A stretch of DNA of 64,000 nucleotides from Streptomonospora wellingtoniae (lineage in GTDB: Bacteria > Actinomycetota > Actinomycetes > Streptosporangiales > Streptosporangiaceae). The position numbers were made by a program, and so were the translations under genes. Positions 17,696 through 26,359 of this stretch are shown here, in pieces. The stretch lies in NCBI RefSeq assembly GCF_031845375.1, contig NZ_JAVREK010000011.1, positions 62,001 through 126,000 on the forward strand, written 5' to 3'. The notes beneath the pieces are model-generated. The model did not search any database. It saw only the letters and a program-made list of their open reading frames with translations, and had not been told where the DNA came from. How positions within the stretch are numbered: the stretch's first letter is position 1; the number at the start of each line of letters is the position of its first letter.

Positions 17696-18277
17696 TCAGG
17701 GGCGTCCGGACTTGCGCCGGATCCAGTTGTTCATGTCAGTGGGGCCGTCGCCTCCGCGCTGGCCCTGGTCGAGGTCGGGTGTGGCCCGGCCCGCGACCTT
17801 CGTCAGCGACTCGGCGAGCTTCTTCACGGCCTTGGTGTCGACGTCGCCGTCAGCCAGCAGCCGCGTCGGGTCGATCTGGGAGAGCAGATCCTTGGCGTCC
17901 TCGGGCTTGATCCCGCGCTCAGCGAGCTGACTCTCGACCTGCGTCATCGCCAGCTTGCCGTTGCGTTCGACATCGGCCAGGTCGCGCTGGGTCATCTGAT
18001 CGCGCAGCTCGTCGACCTGCTGCTGCAGCGTCTGCTTCTCGTCAGCCGCCGACTTGTTGTCCTTGGCGCGCTGCTCCCACGTGCGGGCGTGCTCCAGCCG
18101 TTTGCGGATCTGCGTCGGAGACAGCCCGGTCTCCTCGGCGAGCTCCTGCCACGGGGTGGCGTCGAACCCGCCCTCGGACTCCCGCTGCTGGGCAGGCGCC
18201 TCGGTCGAGGTTGTCGTGGTGGTTTCGCCGCCCTCGGCCCCCGTTTCGGGTGCGCCGGCGGACTCGTTTTCACTCAA
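17696..18277 (-). CDS. Scaffolding protein
   Basis: A 193-residue acidic, Gln/Glu/Lys-rich protein: disordered Thr/Glu-rich N-terminus, a central coiled coil (about 60-110, KQTLQQQVDELRDQMTQRDL), and a short basic C-terminus (MNNWIRRKSGRP) that probably binds the capsid protein. It directly precedes the capsid gene. The start is read as TTG at 18277 with GGGAG seven bases upstream; no ATG/GTG fits. Confidence 0.88.
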   Translation of the reverse strand: MSENESAGAPETGAEGGETTTTTSTEAPAQQRESEGGFDATPWQELAEETGLSPTQIRKRLEHARTWEQRAKDNKSAADEKQTLQQQVDELRDQMTQRDLADVERNGKLAMTQVESQLAERGIKPEDAKDLLSQIDPTRLLADGDVDTKAVKKLAESLTKVAGRATPDLDQGQRGGDGPTDMNNWIRRKSGRP

Positions 18278-18283
18278 AGGGTT

Positions 18284-18318
18284 CTCCCGTTCCGGGATCC
18301 GCCCGCCCCGTTGCGGGG
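18284..18318 (-). promoter_or_regulatory. Two-hairpin leader before the scaffold gene
   Basis: On the minus strand CCCCG-CAA-CGGGG is followed by CCCG-GAA-CGGGAG, and the GGGAG ribosome site forms the 3' arm of the second hairpin. The same two-hairpin leader lies before the small terminase gene (22771-22805). Confidence 0.55.
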
Positions 18319-18326
18319 CCGGGCGC

Positions 18327-19130
18327 TTACAGGTCGTCCGCGCTGGTGAAGTTGTCGCGCGGGCGCACGAGCATCGGCCCTAGTTCGCCGTGCTCGCGGG
18401 TCATTCGCACCATCAGCTGCCGGTAGTCGGTGGCGCGGCCGCCCCGGTCGGATTCGCCGGTCAGCTCCTCCACCGAGGCGTGCACCCGATCCAGCAGGTC
18501 AGGGTCGATCACCTGGCCGGGGTCGCCGCCGAACAGGGGGCGGACCTCGCAGTCGCAGCCGGGGTGGACCGGGTTCAGGTCTTCGACCCGGTAGCGCTGG
18601 GTGGAGGCGATCACGCACAGGGCGCAGCTCTCCTCGCCCATGAGCACGCGCCGCCAGAATTGCGGCTGGTCGTCCTCGGCGACCTCCAGGGCCTCCATGG
18701 CCGCCTGCACCGCATGGGCGTAGGTCTGCTGCAGGTCGGCCTCGACGACCTCCTCCAGCCGCGTCTGGCCGCGCTCCACCGCCTCGGTGAGGGCCTCGCC
18801 CCCGGCGAGGTGGGCGTAGATGGTGGCGAACGGGCGCCGGTACACCTCCTCCGGGGTGGCGCCGCGCCGCAGGCCCACCAGGGCCGCATCGGGGATCGGC
18901 GGCGGCGCCACCCCATAACCCAGTGCCTGGGTCGCCTGGTCGGCCATGAACGCCGCGGCGAGCGCGCCGAGCTCGCGCTGGCCCGCCTGCACCGCCGGGA
19001 CCGCCTGGGCGCGAAACGCCTCCATGTCCGGCTCGCGCCAGGCGCCCAGCGCCTGGAACAGCTCCACCAGGGCGGCGATCAGCTCGTCGGTGAGGCTGCG
19101 GCGCGCGGCCGCGAACTCCTCGGGTGTCAC
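18327..19130 (-). CDS. MuF-like capsid morphogenesis / minor capsid protein
   Basis: A 267-residue protein between portal and scaffold genes, the usual place of MuF-type minor head proteins that sit inside the portal. Helical N-terminal two thirds; a Cys-rich C-terminal knuckle (SCALCVIASTQRY then HPGCDCEVRPLF) matches the metal-binding end of this family. The GTG overlaps the portal stop. Confidence 0.82.
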   Translation of the reverse strand: MTPEEFAAARRSLTDELIAALVELFQALGAWREPDMEAFRAQAVPAVQAGQRELGALAAAFMADQATQALGYGVAPPPIPDAALVGLRRGATPEEVYRRPFATIYAHLAGGEALTEAVERGQTRLEEVVEADLQQTYAHAVQAAMEALEVAEDDQPQFWRRVLMGEESCALCVIASTQRYRVEDLNPVHPGCDCEVRPLFGGDPGQVIDPDLLDRVHASVEELTGESDRGGRATDYRQLMVRMTREHGELGPMLVRPRDNFTSADDL

Positions 19131-20569
19131 TCCTGCTCACCCGAGCCGAGCTCCAACTGCTCGCCCCGGGTGTCCGCAGAGGCGCCCCCGGGCGCGGCCT
19201 GCCGCTGCCCGGCACCGGACAGTCGGGTGCGGATCGAGTCCGCCGCCATCTCGCTGCGCAGCTGCGCCACCTGCTGCGGGGTGTCGCCGATGCGCTCGGC
19301 CACGATCGGCAGCGGATACCCGGCCCCGCGCAGCTTCGTGGCGTAGTCGGCCATCTGCGCGGGGTTGAAGTTCTCCGGCCGCGCCCACACCACCTCCGAG
19401 GATGACAGGTCCAAGTCGAGTCCGGCCACGTGCGCCATCAGCGACAGGGCCTCCTCCAGCCCCTCCCCGTACTGGGCGTGGCGCTGCTCGATCTTGGAGA
19501 CATGGCCGGCGTCCAGTGCGGCCACCGAGTCCGCCGAGATGTTGATCAGATCGCCCGGCAGGTAGTACACGGGCGTCAGCGTGACCGCGGCGAACGCCCG
19601 CATGTCCGCCTCGACGGCCTGCAGCATCTGCGAGGTGTCGGTCTGCGGCAGCGACACCATCTTCGGTTCGGGGTCGCCCGGCTCGCCCGGCGGCACTGTC
19701 CAGATCTGGTCGGTGCCCGGCTTCCACGGCGCCAGTTTCTCCCCGGTCACCGGGTCCTCGTCGGGCACGTAGTTCAGCAGCGCGTTCTGCCGGTAGGCGG
19801 CGTAGCGCTCCGCTGAAAGCCGGTTCAGCAGGGTCAGGTTCAGCCGGTCCTGCACGTCGATGCCGACGTCGAACTCCGCGGCCCCCTCCTCGCCCTCGTC
19901 GGCGTTGACGAAGGGGATGACCGGGACCTCCGGCAGCGACCGGGTGGGCAGGTCGCGCTTGCGCCACGCCTCAGGGCGCCAGGAGATCCGGCCCGAGGCC
20001 TTCTTCGTCTCCTTCGCCGACTGCCAGTGGTGGCGCTGCCCGGGCAGGTAGACGGTGGCCATCCACCGGTTCGCGATCGAGTCGTGCCACAGCCGCAGCG
20101 CCGCCAGGCGCCGCATCGGATCAGCCGGGTCGCACTCCACGATCACCGTGTCCGGGCCCTCGATCGTCACCAGCGGCCGCGACGAATCCCGCGGGTCCAC
20201 CCCCACGATCAGATACGACGACCCCAGGTGGGAGGCCTTGCGCCACAACCCGAACTGGCGGGCGTCCATCCGCGCCTGCTGCCACAACCGCCAGACGGGG
20301 TTGTCGGTCTGGGAGCGGGATCCGGCGTCGCGGTAGCCCACCACCCGCATCCGGTGCACCATGCTCTCGGCGGCCAGCTTGCACAGGTTCGTCCGCGCCT
20401 TCTTCTGGAAGCGCATGAACGCTTCCTTGTGCTGGGAGGGCCCCGCCGGAAGGTCGTGGTGGCCCTCGTAGTAGCGCCGCCAGTAGTCGATCTTCGGTCT
20501 GCGCTCCACCAGCTTGGGCCCCAACCGGGCCAGCCACTCGAACGGGGACAGGTCAGTGGGCTCCGCCAC
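19127..20569 (-). CDS. Portal protein
   Basis: A 480-residue protein forming the DNA entry ring at one capsid vertex. Typical patterns are PFEWLARLGPKLVERRPKID, YYEGHHDLP, NLCKLAAESMVHRMRVVGY near the start, and a Gln-rich stem/crown region later (LDAGHVSKIEQRHAQYGE). GGGGG lies upstream of the GTG start. It follows the terminase gene, as expected for SPP1/phiC31-like phages. Confidence 0.92.
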   Translation of the reverse strand: MAEPTDLSPFEWLARLGPKLVERRPKIDYWRRYYEGHHDLPAGPSQHKEAFMRFQKKARTNLCKLAAESMVHRMRVVGYRDAGSRSQTDNPVWRLWQQARMDARQFGLWRKASHLGSSYLIVGVDPRDSSRPLVTIEGPDTVIVECDPADPMRRLAALRLWHDSIANRWMATVYLPGQRHHWQSAKETKKASGRISWRPEAWRKRDLPTRSLPEVPVIPFVNADEGEEGAAEFDVGIDVQDRLNLTLLNRLSAERYAAYRQNALLNYVPDEDPVTGEKLAPWKPGTDQIWTVPPGEPGDPEPKMVSLPQTDTSQMLQAVEADMRAFAAVTLTPVYYLPGDLINISADSVAALDAGHVSKIEQRHAQYGEGLEEALSLMAHVAGLDLDLSSSEVVWARPENFNPAQMADYATKLRGAGYPLPIVAERIGDTPQQVAQLRSEMAADSIRTRLSGAGQRQAAPGGASADTRGEQLELGSGEQE

Positions 20570-20584
20570 GCTCCACCCCCTCGA

Positions 20585-22306
20585 TTAGAATCCGCCGGCG
20601 CGGCGCCGCGACCGGTGCTTGGATCGTGCGAGCCCGCGCGCGACCGCGTCCGAGCGACACTCATAGGCCAGGATCGCCGCCATCGCCGCGTCGATCTTCC
20701 GCCGGGACTTGGCGTGCTCCTTCGCGATCGTGAGACCGACCTTCCCGGCCATGCGTCGGCGCGCGTTCAGCACGTGGCGGCTCAGCACGTCCCCGCCGCT
20801 CTCATCGGGCCCGTGCGAGCACCGCTGCGTCTCATCGCGGTCCACGATCGCGTCGAACAGCCGCTCGGTGGCCTTCACCATCGCGGTGGGCCGGTTCGTC
20901 CACCACTCCAGGGGCCGCGCCTGCGTCGCCTTGATCCGCATCCGCCGCCCGAAAGCCGCCTGCCACCGGTCCAGGTAGTCCTGCCAGTGCGCCGGGTCCG
21001 CATACATCCCGATGACCTCGTAGCGCTGTACCGCCGCCATGACGGTGTCGTGGACCTCCTCGCGGTCCACTTGCCACCCCTCCCCCGAAGGCCCGGGCGG
21101 CTTCTCCCAGCACCCCAGCAGCCACAGGTGCCCGTCGGAGACCCGGCACGCCACCAGCGCCGTCGAGTCGTCCTTGACGGACCCGTCGAAGCCCAGGCAC
21201 ACCCGCTCGCCGTCGGCGACCACCTTGGTTGCGTCGAAGCAGGCCCGCCACGCATCCGCGTTGACCCAGGCGTCCGACGCGCTGGTGCGGGCGTTGAAGA
21301 AGTAGCGGCGGGAGTCGTCGACGTCCTTGCGGGGGTCGTGGAACTCGTCCACGATCCCCTCCACGTCGTTCCACTCGATGGCCTCGCCGAACGCCTCCAG
21401 CACGGCGGTGCGCAGCGCCTCCTCGGCGGTCAGGTCGTCGCACTCGCCCCACCGGTGGTCATAGACCAGGCGGTGCCGCAGCCGCTTGTACTTCGGCGTC
21501 CCGTCCTCGTTGCGCTCGGCGAGCTTCTCGGCGAACTCGAACGTGGACTCGGCCACCGACTCCTCGCCCGGCGCGAACATCGTCGTGGTCTCCAGGAACC
21601 ACGTCCCCGCGCCCTTCTTGCGCTTGCGCAGGTTGCGGGTGACGGTGTTGTACATCCGCCGCAACTCCGGCGTGTTGTACAGGTGCGTCTCGTCGAAGAC
21701 GACGAACGTCTCCTTCCCGCCGTCCTTCGACGCCGAGGACGCGGTGGAGGGCATGATCTCGCCGCCGCCCGGCAGCAGGATCCGCGTCAGCCCCACCTCG
21801 TGGCGCGAGCACACCACCGACAGCGGGTTGTCCTCGTCGGTGTCGAGGTTGAAGTGCACGCTGTCGTAGACGTTGCCGGTCTGGCCCTCCTCGGTGGCCA
21901 TGATCCGGATGTAGGGGGTGACGACGTGGCGGCCCATCGGCTCGCCCGGCTCGTAGGCGTAGGTGAATCCCAGCCCCCACGGGTCGGTGTAGACCTCCCC
22001 GCCCTGGGCGAACCCGGCGAAGCGGCACGGACCCAACGCCTCGAACAGCGCCAGGCGGGCACCCAGCCCGGACTTGTCCGCGCCCTTGGGGCGAGAGAAG
22101 AACGCCGAGTCGTAGAGCAGCCGGCCGCGCTCATCGAGGGCGTAGCAGTCGGCCACGAACCCCGAGTACTCGTCGCCGTGGCGGACCGGCTCGCCTTGCA
22201 CGTCCCCGGGCCCGTGGACAACGAGCGCCTCCATCCACGCCAGCGCCAACCATCCCAGCGACCGCGACCGGTCGTGGTCGGGGGCCCGCGCCAGTGTGCG
22301 CGGCAC
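20585..22306 (-). CDS. Terminase large subunit (packaging ATPase and nuclease)
   Basis: A 573-residue motor. The Walker A loop is unusual: SRPKGADKSG (71-80), with Ala-Asp where Gly/Ser are common, but the lysine is kept. Walker B is FVVFDE (201-206). The nuclease domain begins near LGFDGSVKDDS and has DPAHW and KIDAAMAAI motifs that supply the acidic residues. The GTG start is two bases after the small subunit stop. Confidence 0.95.
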   Translation of the reverse strand: MPRTLARAPDHDRSRSLGWLALAWMEALVVHGPGDVQGEPVRHGDEYSGFVADCYALDERGRLLYDSAFFSRPKGADKSGLGARLALFEALGPCRFAGFAQGGEVYTDPWGLGFTYAYEPGEPMGRHVVTPYIRIMATEEGQTGNVYDSVHFNLDTDEDNPLSVVCSRHEVGLTRILLPGGGEIMPSTASSASKDGGKETFVVFDETHLYNTPELRRMYNTVTRNLRKRKKGAGTWFLETTTMFAPGEESVAESTFEFAEKLAERNEDGTPKYKRLRHRLVYDHRWGECDDLTAEEALRTAVLEAFGEAIEWNDVEGIVDEFHDPRKDVDDSRRYFFNARTSASDAWVNADAWRACFDATKVVADGERVCLGFDGSVKDDSTALVACRVSDGHLWLLGCWEKPPGPSGEGWQVDREEVHDTVMAAVQRYEVIGMYADPAHWQDYLDRWQAAFGRRMRIKATQARPLEWWTNRPTAMVKATERLFDAIVDRDETQRCSHGPDESGGDVLSRHVLNARRRMAGKVGLTIAKEHAKSRRKIDAAMAAILAYECRSDAVARGLARSKHRSRRRAGGF

Positions 22307-22308
22307 CG

Positions 22309-22764
22309 CTACTCCGACAGGCGGGCGCGCCGCGACGCGATCTCGGTGACCGTGCCCGCCGGGGCGGCCGGCTTCTTGCCGCCGGCGCCTTGCGGGTCGT
22401 CCACGGTCATCTTCAGCCGCATCCGGTCCTCAGGGGTCGCTCCGAACTTCGCGGCGCGCAGCCGCACCTCGGAGGCGAACTCCCACTTGCCCTTGGTCCA
22501 CATGACGTGGTGCAGCAGGGCGGTGTCGAGCAGGAAGTCCCAGTCGGTGGGGCCGAACGTGGTCGCCTGCGCACTCTTGCGCCAGGTCTCCCACCACGCG
22601 GCCGTGCGCGGGTGCCACTCCTCGCCGCCCGGCAGCACATCCTCGGGCAGCTTCGGGCCGCGGGCCCGCCCGTCGGCGGTCACCGACCGCGTCTCCCTCT
22701 CGCGCCGCCGCGCGTCGTTGGGCCGCGACAGCGTCTCCTTGGGCGCGAAGCCCTTCCCAGCCAT
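22309..22764 (-). CDS. Terminase small subunit
   Basis: A 151-residue DNA-recognition partner of the packaging motor. The block WHPRTAAWWETWRKSAQ and the following FGPTDWDFLLDTALLHHVMW helix are typical of actinophage small terminases. ATG at 22764 follows a GGGAG embedded in the two-hairpin leader. Confidence 0.85.
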   Translation of the reverse strand: MAGKGFAPKETLSRPNDARRRERETRSVTADGRARGPKLPEDVLPGGEEWHPRTAAWWETWRKSAQATTFGPTDWDFLLDTALLHHVMWTKGKWEFASEVRLRAAKFGATPEDRMRLKMTVDDPQGAGGKKPAAPAGTVTEIASRRARLSE

Positions 22765-22770
22765 GATCCA

Positions 22771-22805
22771 CTCCCGTTCCGGGGGTCAGCGCCCCCGTTG
22801 CGGGG
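22771..22805 (-). promoter_or_regulatory. Two-hairpin leader before the small terminase gene
   Basis: The same pattern as at 18284-18318: minus-strand CCCCGCAACGGGG, then CCCGGAACGGGAG ending in the ribosome site. The spacer between the two hairpins differs. Confidence 0.55.
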
Positions 22806-22809
22806 TGCG

Positions 22810-23394
22810 CTAGGTCGTCAGCCAGCGAATGGCGCCGGAGAGGTCGCCGAGCACCGCAGGGGCCCCGCCGTGGGGCTTTCCGGTCACCGTGATGTAGCGG
22901 CCCGAGCCGTACAGCTCGACCGGACCGCCGCGGCGGCGCATGCGCCGGCCGCGCACCACCTCGCCGCGGCCCCACACGTGCAAGCCGTCGCCCGAGGGCG
23001 AAACCTCGATGTAGGTGGGCGGGCACCGCTCCAGCAGCGCCTGCGCGAGCGGCGACAGTTCCCCGCCGGCGCCGATGCAGTGGTCCAGGTCGATGCACAC
23101 GATCCCGTCGCCCGCCAGGACGAATCCCCTGCGGGCGCGCGAGCGAACCCTGGCATAGGGCGACCATGTGGCCGGGTCGGTGGCGGATGCCGGGCCACCG
23201 TCGGGGGTCAGCGGCCGCTTCGCCTCGTCGTGGGTCACCCACCGGTCGGCCTCGCGCAGTTGTGCGGGGAACGCGGCCTGGGCGCGGGCGCGGGAGACGG
23301 CCATGCGGCACCTGTTCGAGCACGTCTTCGTCTGCGCACGGCGGAACCCGCCCAGCGGGGCGCCGCACCGGGGGTTCGCGCAGGTCCGAGTCAT
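22810..23394 (-). CDS. Small primase-polymerase-like protein with N-terminal zinc finger
   Basis: A 194-residue protein combining an N-terminal Cys cluster (CANPRCG, CSNRCRM) with an archaeo-eukaryotic primase-like core: IVCIDLDHCIG (the D-x-D pair), SPSGDGLHVWG and ELYGSGRYITVTG. This is the N-terminal Prim-Pol domain seen in actinophage bifunctional primases, here without a helicase, so it is a stand-alone and possibly shortened form. The start is ATG 23394 or GTG 23400; no ribosome site is visible, so translation may be leaderless. Confidence 0.72.
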   Translation of the reverse strand: MTRTCANPRCGAPLGGFRRAQTKTCSNRCRMAVSRARAQAAFPAQLREADRWVTHDEAKRPLTPDGGPASATDPATWSPYARVRSRARRGFVLAGDGIVCIDLDHCIGAGGELSPLAQALLERCPPTYIEVSPSGDGLHVWGRGEVVRGRRMRRRGGPVELYGSGRYITVTGKPHGGAPAVLGDLSGAIRWLTT

Positions 23395-23400
23395 ACTCAC

Positions 23401-23653
23401 AGTCTAGGCAAATGTTACGGTTTCTCGCTATGACCTGCTCTTATGCGATAGTCACGGTTGAGTGGAGCCGTCAGAACGCCCTGACGCCACCGGGGGTCGA
23501 AACCACACCGGGACGGCACCGCCGCCAAGCCTCGCGGGCACCCTGAGGCCGCCTGCCTGCGATTCCGCCAGAGTCACACACACCGCGAGGACCAGCACTT
23601 CTCCGGCGAGCAGGGCCCCCCGGGGAGGGAGGCACCCCCACCTCCGTGCCGGA
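23401..23653. other. Intergenic region between primase-like and HNH genes
   Basis: About 250 bases with no convincing gene. The part next to the primase-like start (23401-23460) is the most AT-rich stretch nearby (TAACAT and TAGACT hexamers on the minus strand) and could hold the leftward late promoter. Confidence 0.4.
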
Positions 23654-23947
23654 TCACGCCAGACCGGGATGCTGCTCCTTCGGCCTGCGTGTCGGAGGGC
23701 GCTTCCAGCCAGGGTTCTCGTGCCGGTTCTTCTGCTGGTTGCACCATGCGCAGGCGGCCTGCAGGTTGCCCATGTCGTGGGTGCCGCCTCGGGCGACGGG
23801 TGTGACGTGGTCGACCTCGGCCGCCTCCACCGTGCAGCCCTCGTATTGGATGCGGCACAGTCCTTCGTCGCGGAGCATGACGGCTGCGCGTGTGGCGCGC
23901 GGCACCCATTCCTGATTGCGGGTCGAACCCTGCCATGCGCGGGCCAT
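23654..23947 (-). CDS. HNH endonuclease
   Basis: A 97-residue HNH nuclease. The signature is complete: RDEGLCRIQYEGCTVEA (Cys pair), EVDHVTPVARGGTHD (His), MGNLQAACAWCNQQKN (Asn, second Cys pair). HNH genes next to terminase genes are known to help packaging cleavage in cos phages, so that role is likely here. The ATG overlaps the upstream gene's stop; a long extension in the same frame lacks coding character. Confidence 0.9.
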   Translation of the reverse strand: MARAWQGSTRNQEWVPRATRAAVMLRDEGLCRIQYEGCTVEAAEVDHVTPVARGGTHDMGNLQAACAWCNQQKNRHENPGWKRPPTRRPKEQHPGLA

Positions 23948-24147
23948 CACACGTTCTTCTTGGATCCGGGCCAGAACCCGTTGACGTCCTTGTGCCACTG
24001 CGCGCATATGCGCTTGGCCCTGGCTGAACCCACGTGCTTGTCGAGGGCGCGCTCGCAGCGGGTGAAGTCGCCGCTCGTGCCCCACCTGATACGGAGTGCG
24101 CCTTGGCCGTACTTCCAGTACTGCTCCAGCTGGTTGGTGTCCGCCAT
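23947..24147 (-). CDS. Conserved small phage protein upstream of HNH
   Basis: A 66-residue basic protein. Its pattern (LEQYWKYGQGALRIRWG, VGSARAKRICAQWHKDVNGF) resembles a conserved actinophage protein beside HNH genes, also ending in a basic FGxWPG-like segment. ATG at 24147; a GAGGGG lies ten bases upstream. Stop overlaps HNH as ATGA. Function unknown. Confidence 0.75.
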   Translation of the reverse strand: MADTNQLEQYWKYGQGALRIRWGTSGDFTRCERALDKHVGSARAKRICAQWHKDVNGFWPGSKKNV

Positions 24148-24212
24148 CGGCCATCACCCCTCGGGTTCCTGTGGCGGGCCTAGGCTTCTGCCAATAGCCA
24201 AGGGAGGTCGTG

Positions 24213-24458
24213 ATGATGTTCGGCAACCAGCAGCCGCCCCCGCCTCAGGGGCAGTGGCAGCAGCCCTACCCGCAGCAGCCGCCGAAGCCGCACCGTCCGG
24301 CGTGGGAGTACAAGGTGGTGACGAAGCTGCGCAATCCCGAGAGCGAGCTGAACCAGCTCGGGCGTGAGGGGTGGGAGTTGGTGGCGATCGACCCGGATCC
24401 GCACACGTCGGTGACGGGGCGGGCGTCGCGCTACATCTTGAAGCGGATCGCCGGGTGA
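24213..24458 (+). CDS. DUF4177-like small protein
   Basis: An 81-residue plus-strand protein with a Gln/Pro-rich N-terminus and a DUF4177-type core (WEYKVVTKL, LNQLGREGWELVAIDPD). AGGGAGG lies five bases before the ATG at 24213; another ATG follows. It is divergent from the HNH operon and starts a two-gene unit. No biochemical role is known for this domain. Confidence 0.75.
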   Translation: MMFGNQQPPPPQGQWQQPYPQQPPKPHRPAWEYKVVTKLRNPESELNQLGREGWELVAIDPDPHTSVTGRASRYILKRIAG

Positions 24459-24697
24459 GCGGCGAGCAGAAGCGGTTCGCCCATCACAGCGCGGCCAAGC
24501 TGGGCGACCTCGCCCTAGCGGCGCTGGATGCGGGCGACGTGGCGCGGGCTCAGGTCTACTCGCAGCTGGCCCAGGCGCGCGCCGCGAAGGATCTGCAGTC
24601 GTCGTGGGAGGCCGGCTGGGAGTCCCTGTCGGAGTCGGCCGCAACGGTGAAGGAAGCGGTCAGCAAGCTGCGCCGTGATCTCAACGGATTCGGTTGA
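24455..24697 (+). CDS. Small helical hypothetical protein
   Basis: An 80-residue mainly helical, Ala/Ser/Leu-rich protein (AAKLGDLALAALDAGDVARA). The GTG start overlaps the DUF4177-like stop as GTGA. Followed by a strong hairpin. No family recognised. Confidence 0.65.
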   Translation: MSGEQKRFAHHSAAKLGDLALAALDAGDVARAQVYSQLAQARAAKDLQSSWEAGWESLSESAATVKEAVSKLRRDLNGFG

Positions 24698-24711
24698 GCC
24701 TTCGCGCTACG

Positions 24712-24741
24712 AAAGGCCCGGGAGCAGGTGCTCACCGGGCC
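24712..24741 (-). terminator. Shared hairpin between convergent units
   Basis: GGCCCGG pairs with CCGGGCC, with an inner GAGC/GCTC extension. The minus strand continues TTTCG, so it serves the GIY-YIG gene (24759) best, and may also stop the plus-strand pair. Confidence 0.65.
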
Positions 24742-24758
24742 ACCTCCAGTTGTTCTGA

Positions 24759-25391
24759 TCAGATGGCGTGCGAACCCGAGTTGCGCGGGCGAATGGCCTG
24801 CCGCTCCTTGCTGTTCCCTCGGCGCGCCTTCGGGATCTCGTGCTGCTTCACGTCGCGCCGCTTCGCCTTGACCTTGGCGATGTGCTTGCGAATCTCCTCG
24901 ACGTCGCGGTACCACTCGCGTCCGGACTCGCAGTAGGCGGCGAACTTCTCGTGGACCTTCTTCTCGTCGTCCTCGGTCCCGCGATTGACGGCCAGCAGTT
25001 CGGCATTGGGCGGATATGAGCGGAGCCGTTCATGGAGGCTCTGCGTGTACCCGATCTTCAGGTAGTCGCCAATCTGCAGGTAGTAGATGTAGCCGCGCTG
25101 CAGGTCTTCGAAGAAGTCATCCAGCATCTTGGCCGCGGCCGGGTTCTCGGCTCGCATCTTCTGGTCCCGCTTCTTGCGGTCCCGTGCCTCCGCAGCCCGG
25201 TGCTGCTTCCTCAGGTATTCAGCGCTGCGGTCGGTGAGTTCGCGCTCTTCTTCGATCAGCGCCCAGCAAGCGAGTACGTGCTCATGGCAGAAGGGAACTC
25301 TGAGGGGCTTCCAGATGGGCTCGTGGCAGTGGCGGGCTTCGCAGGTATGGAACTGGTCTTCTTCGCGAGAGCCGCGCGGGGTACCGTGCAC
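24759..25391 (-). CDS. GIY-YIG/T5orf172-family protein with N-terminal zinc knuckle
   Basis: A 210-residue protein. The N-terminus has a Cys/His set (CEARHCHEP, FCHEHVLACW); a basic helix follows (about 55-85). The core (about 98-165) is a T5orf172/MUG113-type GIY-YIG domain: GYIYYLQIGDYLKIGYT, LHERLRSYPPNAELL and HEKFAAYCESGREWY. The C-terminus is strongly basic. Such phage proteins are thought to act on DNA. The GTG start has AAGGAG eight bases upstream. Confidence 0.8.
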   Translation of the reverse strand: MHGTPRGSREEDQFHTCEARHCHEPIWKPLRVPFCHEHVLACWALIEEERELTDRSAEYLRKQHRAAEARDRKKRDQKMRAENPAAAKMLDDFFEDLQRGYIYYLQIGDYLKIGYTQSLHERLRSYPPNAELLAVNRGTEDDEKKVHEKFAAYCESGREWYRDVEEIRKHIAKVKAKRRDVKQHEIPKARRGNSKERQAIRPRNSGSHAI

Positions 25392-25503
25392 TTGTCGGTC
25401 TCCTTGCCAGATCGGCCGCGCCTCCGGGGTGTTACTGCACCCGCGGGGGCTTTGTTTCGCCGGAGCTTAGCTGCAGCCGAGGACAGGCCCCGACACGCGA
25501 AAG

Positions 25504-25525
25504 GCCCGGCGGATAAGCCGGGCCA
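25504..25525 (-). terminator. Perfect 8-bp hairpin terminator
   Basis: GGCCCGGC pairs with GCCGGGCC over a 6-base loop; the minus strand continues TTTCG. It lies about 70 bases beyond the stop of the gene ending at 25596. Confidence 0.7.
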
Positions 25526-25595
25526 TGCACGGTCATCTGGAGACACCTCTCCTGCGATCAAGATAAGGCCTGTGGATAACTCGCGCAACTCCAGC

Positions 25596-26345
25596 TCAAG
25601 CGGGCATGTCAAGTCTCTTGTTCAGCCACTCCCATTCGGCCTCGGGCCATGCCGGGCGGCCGCGCACCCACGTCCCGCAGTCCGCCGAGGTCGGGCTGCA
25701 CAGCGCGTTGGCGCACACGATGACGAGCTGGTCGACCACGACCCGCACCACCAGGGTGCGCTCCCCGCCAGCGGGAGCCTCGGGCGTGGCGCCGCCGCAG
25801 AACGCGCACACGGTGTCGAGCCGGTGCCCGTCGGCGATCTCGTTGAGGGCCTTGTCGAGCTTGCGCCGCATGGACCGGGCGGTGTCCTGTGCGTCGTCGA
25901 GCGCTTCGGGGTCGACGTCGGCGGCGTCGGCGAGGTGGTCGCCTGCGTGGATCAGGTAGCCGCGGATCGCCGCGTAGTCGTAGGCCGTGGACGGCGGGTC
26001 GAGCACGGGGGCGCCGGCGGTTGCGGCGATGCGGCCGGCGAGCTCGTCGGCGCCGACGAGGATGTCGGTGAGGGTGTCGAGGACTTCGACGTCGAGGGGG
26101 GCGGCGGAGTAGCCGAGGGTGTCGGTGGTGCGGTCCCGTCGTTCGGCGCGGGCCTGTGCGTCGCGGGCGCGGCGTGCGGCCAGCGAGGCGTACCCGGTGG
26201 TGTGGCGGGTTGCGGTGCCGGGGAGGCGGAGTTGGTAGAGGTCGGGCCACCGGTCTGCGATGTGGAGGAGGTCGGCTCGGGTTTCGCCGAGTCGGCGTGC
26301 CCATGCGGCGGTGACGACGGGTTCCACGGTGTTGTTGCTGTTCAC
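25596..26345 (-). CDS. Conserved actinophage protein with C-terminal Cys cluster
   Basis: A 249-residue protein: helical N-terminal part (AAWARRLGETRADLLHIADR, ARDAQARAERRDRTTD) and a C-terminal zinc-ribbon-like part (VCAFCGG, IVCANALC, CGTWVRGRPAWPEAEW). It resembles a conserved family in actinophages (DUF7341-like, from memory) of unknown role. The GTG at 26345 is preferred because GGGGGG lies five bases upstream; ATG 26357 is possible. The ORF is open to 26534, but that extension crosses two hairpins and a promoter-like hexamer. Confidence 0.7.
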   Translation of the reverse strand: MNSNNTVEPVVTAAWARRLGETRADLLHIADRWPDLYQLRLPGTATRHTTGYASLAARRARDAQARAERRDRTTDTLGYSAAPLDVEVLDTLTDILVGADELAGRIAATAGAPVLDPPSTAYDYAAIRGYLIHAGDHLADAADVDPEALDDAQDTARSMRRKLDKALNEIADGHRLDTVCAFCGGATPEAPAGGERTLVVRVVVDQLVIVCANALCSPTSADCGTWVRGRPAWPEAEWEWLNKRLDMPA

Positions 26346-26359
26346 AGCGCCCCCCATGA

